A stretch of DNA of 5,668 bases from Clostridia bacterium (GTDB lineage: Bacteria > Bacillota > Clostridia > Oscillospirales > Acutalibacteraceae), in NCBI GenBank assembly GCA_017549905.1, contig JAFYNC010000067.1, positions 1 to 5,668 of the forward strand. The letters run 5' to 3'. This document shows positions 1-4,518 of the stretch, one piece after another. The notes beneath the pieces were generated by a model, which was given only the letters and a program-made list of their open reading frames with translations, was not told where the DNA came from and made no database searches. Within the stretch, counting starts at the first letter, position 1. Each line of letters begins with the position of its first letter. The translations under genes were made by a program, and so were the position numbers.

Positions 1-133
1 AGATAATTTTTTAGGGGTAAAAATGGTGTGCTTTGTTTGGGCAAGAAAAATCACAAAAAAGCTAGATTTGGTAAGATATTGGCATAAGCGATTTTAAGCC
101 ATTTCATACTCCCCACAATGAAGCCGTTAGATT
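1..133. other. Left-edge stretch with no supportable gene
   Basis: I see no convincing gene here. One forward frame is open from base 2 to a TAA at 95-97 (31 codons) and could in principle be the tail of a gene entering from the left. However, its translation is a low-information mix of Lys, Trp and hydrophobic residues that I do not recognise, and the other forward frames close early. Since a bidirectional terminator follows at 134-175, this stretch is most simply the 3' end or 3' untranslated region of a rightward gene lying mostly outside the window. Confidence 0.4.
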
Positions 134-175
134 AAAAAACTCCCTATGACCGTAAAAAGTCATAGGGTGTTTTTT
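134..175. terminator. Bidirectional intrinsic terminator
   Basis: The arms at 134-150 and 159-175 are 17 nt each and complementary except for one T:T position; the core is CCCTATGAC/GTCATAGGG and the loop is 8 nt (CGTAAAAA). Runs of six A (134-139) and six T (170-175) flank the core, so each strand reads as a GC-containing stem followed by a U-tract. It lies 42 bp past the stop of the leftward acetyltransferase gene and would end that unit. It would also end any rightward transcript entering from the left edge. Confidence 0.92.
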
Positions 176-217
176 CGTGTTCTTATTAAACTGACCGACA
201 AATTAAAGTTTGATATA

Positions 218-727
218 TTACATCTGTTTTTGGAGAACAAACATTCCATCTCCGCCATCCCCAATGAATTCTTCTGTGTCGTTAGGGTCGGGATTGTGCT
301 TATTAAAAAATTCTACAATGTGAAAGCCGCATTTATTGACATAAAAATGGATATTCCGTTTTTCAAAATATGGTGTGCAGGTCTCCCATACCTTTGTTTC
401 GGGGTGAAGTTTTTCAATTGCATTCCAAATAGCAAAACCAACGCCTTTTGTCTGAATGCCGTATTTCACATATAGCAAGTCAAGATGATTGTGTTGTGTT
501 TTACTATCTATCACAACAACTGCACCACCAACCATTTCATCGTTCTCAATTGCCTTATATGCAACACATCCATCAGAATTCAAAGAACGGTCAATGTCTT
601 TCTCTGGCAATATTGTTCCTTCGGTTTCTCCATACACATCCTCAAAACCTTTTTGAAATGCTTCTATAATATCGTGTTTAAATTGTGGTATGTCTTCCGT
701 TGCCATCGGTAAAAGTTTAATATTCAT
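218..727 (-). CDS. GNAT-family N-acetyltransferase
   Basis: A complete 169-residue cytoplasmic protein of typical size for a single GNAT domain, which transfers an acetyl group from acetyl-CoA to an amine. The acetyl-CoA pyrophosphate-binding motif (Q/R-x-x-G-x-G/A) is visible as Q92-T-K-G95-V-G97 after the hydrophobic strand HLDLLYV (81-87). It is followed by the helix 98-107, the WETCTPY strand (114-120) and the usual C-terminal FYVNKCGF segment (128-135), where the Tyr is the usual general-acid position. The ATG at 727 has GAGGAA four bases upstream, which supports this start. The gene lies 58 bp downstream of the DUF3784-type gene on the same strand and is followed by a strong terminator, so it is the last gene of the leftward unit, possibly with its own promoter. 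The acceptor (small molecule, antibiotic, peptide or protein) cannot be read from the sequence. Family assignment is firm; substrate is unknown. Confidence 0.9.
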   Translation of the reverse strand: MNIKLLPMATEDIPQFKHDIIEAFQKGFEDVYGETEGTILPEKDIDRSLNSDGCVAYKAIENDEMVGGAVVVIDSKTQHNHLDLLYVKYGIQTKGVGFAIWNAIEKLHPETKVWETCTPYFEKRNIHFYVNKCGFHIVEFFNKHNPDPNDTEEFIGDGGDGMFVLQKQM

Positions 728-741
728 AGTTTCCTCGCTGA

Positions 742-795
742 TTCACTTTGGTGAACTGTTCTGCAAATTATAATTTGTTAGTTTACTATTTCTTT
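742..795 (-). promoter_or_regulatory. Possible promoter of the acetyltransferase gene
   Basis: On the minus strand a perfect TATAAT (plus positions 767-772) lies inside an exact 14-bp palindrome, CAAATTATAATTTG (764-777). No good -35 is visible at the expected place (around 789-795), which overlaps the end of the preceding gene. A start near 760 would give a leader of about 33 nt beginning with a small hairpin (TTCAC/GTGAA, 742-755) just before the ribosome binding site. The perfect -10 argues for an internal promoter; the missing -35 means it may be weak or activator-dependent, or a chance match in AT-rich DNA. Confidence 0.35.
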
Positions 796-1112
796 CTTTT
801 ATCAATAATTATACTTGAAATAATCGCATAAATGACCGCAATTATGATAATTGTTATTGCGGTATAGGAGAGCCAGTCAATATTAAAGATTACTTCAAAT
901 CCATTTAAAGTAAAAACAAGACAAATTAGTAAAAACATCACTGCTGATTGGCGATAATATGGTTTCTTATCCATTCCTTTCCGTTCTTGTTCAGATGCAT
1001 ACAGAAAAGCATTATTGAAAAGGAATCCTTTTTCCATAAAGGAGAGTATACTCATAATAAATGCAAGTATTGCTACCGCAAAAAGAATGCTTGCAACAAT
1101 GATTTCTTTCAT
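786..1112 (-). CDS. Small membrane protein, DUF3784-like
   Basis: A 108-residue integral membrane protein with three hydrophobic segments at about residues 4-24, 56-73 and 80-103, and a basic C-terminal tail (DKRKK). Between the first two helices is a polar loop with the order EKGFLFNNAFLYAS, then ERKGMDKKPYYRQS (about residues 27-56). This resembles the loop of DUF3784 proteins, small membrane proteins of unknown function found in Firmicutes; the family match is from memory of the pattern. An in-frame GTG lies at 1121, but the sequence AAAGGTG covers it and forms a good Shine-Dalgarno site six bases before the ATG at 1112, so I chose the ATG. It starts 28 bp after the stop of the S-component gene and is probably co-transcribed with it. 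Whether it helps the transporter is unknown. Confidence 0.8.
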   Translation of the reverse strand: MKEIIVASILFAVAILAFIMSILSFMEKGFLFNNAFLYASEQERKGMDKKPYYRQSAVMFLLICLVFTLNGFEVIFNIDWLSYTAITIIIIAVIYAIISSIIIDKRKK

Positions 1113-1140
1113 TTTTGACACCTTTAAACTTTTGTTAAAT

Positions 1141-1863
1141 TTATTTGTTAAGTATTTTTGAAAATGGTTTTTGTAAAACCGAATATAGCGCTACGCCGCC
1201 TATAATTGCGATACCTGCATTAATTAGCGTTGAGCCTTGTGCTAAGGCAGCGCCTGTAAATGCGGCGGCAAACGAAGAACCGGCAATCCAGAACTGAAAG
1301 GTTTTCCAAAGGGTTTCGCCAACTATATTAACAAGCATTCCGCAAGAAGCACCGACAATAGCAGATGCGGTTTTTTGAGAAAACTTATTTTTAAGCAAGG
1401 AAAAAATAATACAAAGAATTCCGATTACTATAAATATTGGTGCGAGAATTGAAATGTCACCTTTAAAATTGTTTTTATTGCCAAAAACAATTAAGAAAAT
1501 TGAAATTACGAGAGAAATTAAACCTGATATTAAGAGCCATAATGATGGATATTTTTTTCTGTTATTTAAAAATGTGAAAATAATACCAACCGTAAGACCA
1601 ATTAAAAATTTTAATAAAAATGTTTTTGGCGATGAATCAGCGTGGCCGTTAAATATATCGTAAAGTCCCATTCCAATAGACCCTGCAAGACCGCCTTGCC
1701 AACCACCGATAAGAAGGGCTGCTAACACGACAATTAAATTTCCAAAATGCACATACATTATTCCAACAGGGAAGAAGAATAACATTAATGCTATGTAGCT
1801 TAATGCGGCAAAAAGTGAAATAAAAGTTATGTTTAGAATATTTTTTTGTTTTTTGCTATCCAT
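1141..1863 (-). CDS. ECF transporter S component, possibly vitamin B6-type
   Basis: A 240-residue, very hydrophobic protein. S components are the substrate-binding membrane subunits of energy-coupling factor vitamin importers and work with a shared EcfA-EcfA'-EcfT module, which is not in this window (group II arrangement). Family signs are the short basic N-terminus, the first helix (about 12-34), the VHFGNLIVVLAALLIGGWQG stretch (38-57), the G-x-G-x-x-x-YDI segment (64-70), the SPKTFLLKFLIGLTVGII segment (78-95) and a C-terminal half ending in a hydrophobic helix (213-230) and basic tail. The protein is longer than the usual 170-200 residues because of two extra hydrophobic segments (about 107-127 and 138-157). 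The ATG has GAGGTTGAT upstream. It is transcribed divergently from a MocR/PdxR-type PLP-binding regulator, so a pyridoxine-type substrate is the best guess. Other vitamins or precursors, such as hydroxymethylpyrimidine, cannot be excluded. Confidence 0.85.
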   Translation of the reverse strand: MDSKKQKNILNITFISLFAALSYIALMLFFFPVGIMYVHFGNLIVVLAALLIGGWQGGLAGSIGMGLYDIFNGHADSSPKTFLLKFLIGLTVGIIFTFLNNRKKYPSLWLLISGLISLVISIFLIVFGNKNNFKGDISILAPIFIVIGILCIIFSLLKNKFSQKTASAIVGASCGMLVNIVGETLWKTFQFWIAGSSFAAAFTGAALAQGSTLINAGIAIIGGVALYSVLQKPFSKILNK

Positions 1864-1971
1864 AAAATCAACCTCATACTTGCAAAACTTTTTATTTGAT
1901 GTTAATATTATATTCGTGATGTGTCCGCTTTAAAATAGCCAATTTTAATATTTTTTGAAAGGACAGTAAAA
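1864..1971. promoter_or_regulatory. Divergent control region, S component / MocR regulator
   Basis: This 108-bp gap must hold both promoters. Leftward: a perfect TATAAT (plus 1907-1912) with only a poor -35 (TTTTAA, 1930-1935, 17 bp spacer), giving a leader of about 37 nt. Rightward: the best candidate is TTGCAA (1880-1885), 17 bp, TAATAT (1903-1908), four of six matches in each box. The two -10 boxes overlap, so the promoters would face each other and exclude one another. The exact hexamer TGATGT occurs twice in the same orientation (1897-1902 and 1917-1922), 20 bp or about two helical turns apart, flanking the leftward -10. MocR regulators of the GabR and PdxR type are known to bind direct repeats, so this is a plausible operator. 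The regulator's ribosome binding site AAAGGA (about 1958-1963) ends the region. Confidence 0.5.
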
Positions 1972-3345
1972 ATGTTATTTGATTTTATTGAGCTTGATTT
2001 AAAAGAAAAGGGAAAATTATATCATACTTTATATAACAAAATTAAAGAGGCTGTAGAACTTGGTAATATTAAGTCGGGTGAAAAATTACCATCTGTCAGA
2101 GAAGCGGCTTCGCAGTTATCTGTCAGCCGTACAACAGTTGAAAATGCTTACGATAGATTGTGTATTGAGGGAATCGTGGAAAGTTTACCACAAAAGGGAT
2201 ATTACATAACCGATTATAATAAAAGAAAAAATTCTCAAGAATACACTCTAAATGATTTTAACAGTAAAATATTATATGATTTTTCGGGACGTTATATTGA
2301 TACAAAACTTGCTGATGCTGAGGTTTGGAAAAAGACTGTCAGAAGTGTTTTGCAAAATACAGGGGAGCTTACATCTTATGGAAATGCGCAAGGGGAAGAG
2401 GCGCTAAGAGAAGCACTATCTTGGTATTCATATAAAGCACGAGGCGTTATTTCAAAACCTAATGAAATTGTGGTTGGAGCAGGTATCGGTCCTTTGCTTA
2501 ATATTTTGTGCGGCATTATAGATAGAAAAGTGAAAATCGGGTTTGAAAATGAGGGCTTTAAAAAAGCGCAATCGGTTTTTAATGATTACGGAATTGAAAC
2601 TGTTATTTTAGAAAGTGATGAAAGCGGCGCTAAATTAGAGAGTATAGAAAAAAATAATATTGATATTTTGTTTTTAACACCTTCTTCTTTATCAAAAATC
2701 AGTGTAACTGCTTTGAGCCGCCGAAGAAACGAATATGAAAAATGGGCAATGGAATCAGAAAACAGGTTAATCATTGAGGATGATTATAACGGCGAACTCA
2801 GATTTTTTGCACGAACTGTACCGGCTTTTCAAGGCAAATTGCCCGAAAAAACAGTGTACATAGGAAGTTTTTCAAAGCTATTGTTACCGAGTGTTAGATT
2901 AGCATATATGGTTTTACCGATTTCTTTAGTGGAAAAATTTAAAAGAAAGTTAGAATATATCAATCAAACCTGCGGCAAAATTGAGCAGTTAGCTTTGGCA
3001 GAATATATTAAAAGCGGAAATCTTGAAAAGCATTTAAGAAAGCTAAGACGTTTATATTATGAAAAAAGTCAGTTGTTTTTAAATCAAATAAAAGAAAATT
3101 TTCGTGATAGTGATATTAAACTTTTTGAAACTTCGCTCAGTTGTGTTTTGTCAACAGGTCTTAATGTCAGTAGCGAAAGTATTTGCGATTACTTAAAAAC
3201 CAAAGGTATTTTGGTTTTGCCATCGTTAAAATGCGGAACAATTAAATTATCATTTTCAGGCATAAAAGCAGAAGAATTTGAAACTGCGGTGAAACTTTTG
3301 AAGAAGGAAATTATAAATTTTTGGAAAAATCAAGAAATTGTATAA
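1972..3345 (+). CDS. MocR-family regulator (GntR HTH + aminotransferase fold), PdxR-like
   Basis: A 457-residue protein of the full length expected for MocR regulators. Residues about 10-80 form a GntR-type winged helix-turn-helix, with GEKLPSVREAASQLSVSRTT (36-55) as the recognition region and a wing ending in QKGYYI (74-79). After a short linker, residues about 100-450 form a fold-type I aminotransferase domain: YGNAQGEEALREAL (136-149), the RRR-x-x-YEKWA segment (250-260), EDDYNGELRF (269-278) with the Asp that would contact the PLP ring nitrogen, and SFSK (299-302), where K302 is the expected Schiff-base lysine. Such proteins are regulators that use PLP as effector or cofactor rather than enzymes. 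The C-terminal Arg that normally binds the substrate carboxylate appears to be Lys (K425 in IKLSFS). AAAGGA upstream supports the ATG. The divergent S-component gene is the likely target. PdxR is the favoured subtype; a GabR- or YcxD-like role is the alternative. Confidence 0.9.
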   Translation: MLFDFIELDLKEKGKLYHTLYNKIKEAVELGNIKSGEKLPSVREAASQLSVSRTTVENAYDRLCIEGIVESLPQKGYYITDYNKRKNSQEYTLNDFNSKILYDFSGRYIDTKLADAEVWKKTVRSVLQNTGELTSYGNAQGEEALREALSWYSYKARGVISKPNEIVVGAGIGPLLNILCGIIDRKVKIGFENEGFKKAQSVFNDYGIETVILESDESGAKLESIEKNNIDILFLTPSSLSKISVTALSRRRNEYEKWAMESENRLIIEDDYNGELRFFARTVPAFQGKLPEKTVYIGSFSKLLLPSVRLAYMVLPISLVEKFKRKLEYINQTCGKIEQLALAEYIKSGNLEKHLRKLRRLYYEKSQLFLNQIKENFRDSDIKLFETSLSCVLSTGLNVSSESICDYLKTKGILVLPSLKCGTIKLSFSGIKAEEFETAVKLLKKEIINFWKNQEIV

Positions 3346-3362
3346 TTTTTTAATTAAAAGTG

Positions 3363-3414
3363 TTGAAAACTACTACATTATGTAATATAATGTTTGTAGT
3401 ATTCACTCGGAGGT
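3363..3414 (+). promoter_or_regulatory. Promoter and ribosome binding site of the DUF3048 lipoprotein gene
   Basis: TTGAAA (3363-3368), an ideal 17-bp spacer and TATAAT (3386-3391) form a near-consensus housekeeping promoter, so transcription should start near 3398. The ribosome binding site GGAGGT (3409-3414) is six bases before the ATG. An imperfect inverted repeat (3369-3380 against 3388-3400, ACTAC-ACATTA facing TAATGT-GTAGT) covers the spacer and -10, and an exact odd palindrome TACATTATGTA (3374-3384) sits in the spacer. Either could be an operator. No clear terminator separates this promoter from the preceding regulator gene, so some readthrough is possible. Confidence 0.8.
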
Positions 3415-3420
3415 AAAAAT

Positions 3421-4458
3421 ATGTTTAAGAAAATTTCAGTTTTGTTTTTATGTTTGGTTTTGTGTTTAGCTGTCGGTTGCTCTAAGAATAAAGAAACTTT
3501 GGGCGTTGATGATGGTGATATAATAGATGAGCAAACTCCCGTTTCTGATGAATTGTACATAAATAATCTTACAGGTATTAAAGAACTTTCAAAGGATGAT
3601 AAGGATAATCGTCCCGTTGCTATAATGGTTAATAATATTTACAAGGCTCAGGCTGTGCAAACAGGCCTTTATGATGCTGATATTGTTTATGAAACTGAAG
3701 TTGAGGGTGGTATTACACGTCTGCTTGCAGTTTATAAAAATATTTCGGAAACCCCAAAAATCGGTACTGTTCGTTCAGCACGTTATGCATACATAGATTT
3801 AGCCGCAGGTCATAATGCAGTTTATGTTCATCACGGTCAGGATGAGGTTCACGCTGTTCCTCATTTCAATGTTGTTGACCGTTTTGTTGTTGATAAAAAT
3901 AACGGCGGTGGCAGAGAGTCTAACGGTCTTTCAAGTGAGCATACTCTTTATGCTTATGGTGACAAACTTTATGATGCAATTAAAAATAAGGGTATCAATC
4001 TAACCGATTCTAATGCTCAAAATTGGGTGAATTTTGCTTCTGAAGATGAAGCTGTTGCGTTTGAAAATGTTGCGACTTCTGTTAAAGTTCCTTTCTCAAC
4101 TTCTTATGTTACCAACTTTAAATATAATCAAGAAAGCGGCAAATATGTTAGATATTCAAGCAATGTTGAACGTAAGGATTATGTAACAAACGAATCGCTT
4201 GAGTTTAAAAACATCTTCGTTCTTAAGACATTAATTAGGTCTAATTGCAATTGCTCGGCAGGACATAAGGAAGTTCTCCTTGAATCAGGTGAGGGTTATT
4301 ATGTTGCAAACGGTACATATACACCAATAAAATGGAGCAAAGGTGCCGCTAAAAACGGCTTCAAGTTCACTAAAGCTGATGGTTCGGAACTTAAAGTTAA
4401 CGCAGGTAATTCTTGGGTTTGCTTGGTTAGCCAATATGAAAGTATTGAATTAACATAA
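3421..4458 (+). CDS. DUF3048 lipoprotein (YerB-like)
   Basis: A 345-residue exported lipoprotein. Residues 1-19 form a lipoprotein signal peptide (positive MFKK, a hydrophobic core, then AVGC with C20 as the lipidated residue; -3 is Ala rather than the usual Leu). An acidic linker (about 29-45) follows. The N-terminal DUF3048 domain shows RPVAIMVNN (64-72), GLYDADIVYE (82-91), VEGGITRLLAVY (94-105) and IGTVRSAR (114-121). The C-terminal DUF3048_C-type domain shows the tract around 227-250, EFKNIFV (261-267), a GYY-x-x-NGTYTPIKWSKG segment (292-308) and NAGNSWVCLV (327-336). The family includes B. subtilis YerB; its function is not established, and the protein should sit on the outer face of the cytoplasmic membrane. 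A C276-x-C278-x3-H282 motif in the C-terminal domain stands out. The gene is monocistronic or leads into the methyltransferase gene downstream, with a hairpin between them. Confidence 0.93.
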   Translation: MFKKISVLFLCLVLCLAVGCSKNKETLGVDDGDIIDEQTPVSDELYINNLTGIKELSKDDKDNRPVAIMVNNIYKAQAVQTGLYDADIVYETEVEGGITRLLAVYKNISETPKIGTVRSARYAYIDLAAGHNAVYVHHGQDEVHAVPHFNVVDRFVVDKNNGGGRESNGLSSEHTLYAYGDKLYDAIKNKGINLTDSNAQNWVNFASEDEAVAFENVATSVKVPFSTSYVTNFKYNQESGKYVRYSSNVERKDYVTNESLEFKNIFVLKTLIRSNCNCSAGHKEVLLESGEGYYVANGTYTPIKWSKGAAKNGFKFTKADGSELKVNAGNSWVCLVSQYESIELT

Positions 4459-4472
4459 ATTTTAGGTAAAAT
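4445..4472 (+). promoter_or_regulatory. Possible promoter for the 23S rRNA methyltransferase gene
   Basis: TTGAAT (4445-4450), a 16-bp spacer and TAAAAT (4467-4472) resemble a housekeeping promoter and overlap the last codons of the lipoprotein gene. The predicted start, near 4479, falls inside the left arm of the following terminator hairpin. There is no room for a promoter between that hairpin and the methyltransferase ribosome binding site, which makes this candidate more attractive. It remains a pattern match in AT-rich DNA. Confidence 0.35.
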
Positions 4473-4474
4473 TT

Positions 4475-4503
4475 AAGACCTTTCGGTTTCGAAAGGTCTT
4501 TTT
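4475..4503 (+). terminator. Intrinsic terminator after the DUF3048 lipoprotein gene
   Basis: A perfect 11-bp stem (AAGACCTTTCG at 4475-4485 with CGAAAGGTCTT at 4490-4500) closes a GTTT tetraloop and runs into TTTTT (4499-4503). It begins 17 bp after the lipoprotein stop codon and ends just before the AGAGG ribosome binding site (4507-4511) of the next gene. Upstream transcripts should therefore mostly stop before reaching the methyltransferase gene. Confidence 0.88.
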
Positions 4504-4518
4504 AATAGAGGCGTTTTA

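Noticed and set aside
2..97. Open frame from the left edge as the tail of a gene
   Set aside because: Only 31 codons with no recognisable motif; it cannot be told from chance, so I did not call a gene.
146..475. Open forward frame of 109 codons at the left end
   Set aside because: It runs through the terminator and lies antisense to the well-supported acetyltransferase gene; its start is inside the terminator stem and no ribosome binding site is seen.
448..712. Two overlapping forward open frames inside the acetyltransferase gene
   Set aside because: Antisense shadows of a gene with clear GNAT motifs; their translations have no recognisable domain and are rich in His, Cys and Ile, as expected from shadow frames.
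1113..1121. GTG start for the DUF3784-like gene, adding three residues
   Set aside because: The GTG is part of AAAGGTG, a good ribosome binding site six bases before the ATG at 1112; no comparable site precedes the GTG.
1131..1151. Direct repeat TTTGTTAA (1131-1138 and 1144-1151) at the S component / DUF3784-like junction
   Set aside because: Short and AT-rich, and one copy is coding sequence for the last residues of the S component; most likely chance.
1902..1952. TTAATATT direct repeat (1902-1909 and 1945-1952) in the divergent region
   Set aside because: The octamer is made only of A and T in AT-rich DNA and the 43-bp spacing fits no clear regulator footprint; the TGATGT repeat is more specific.
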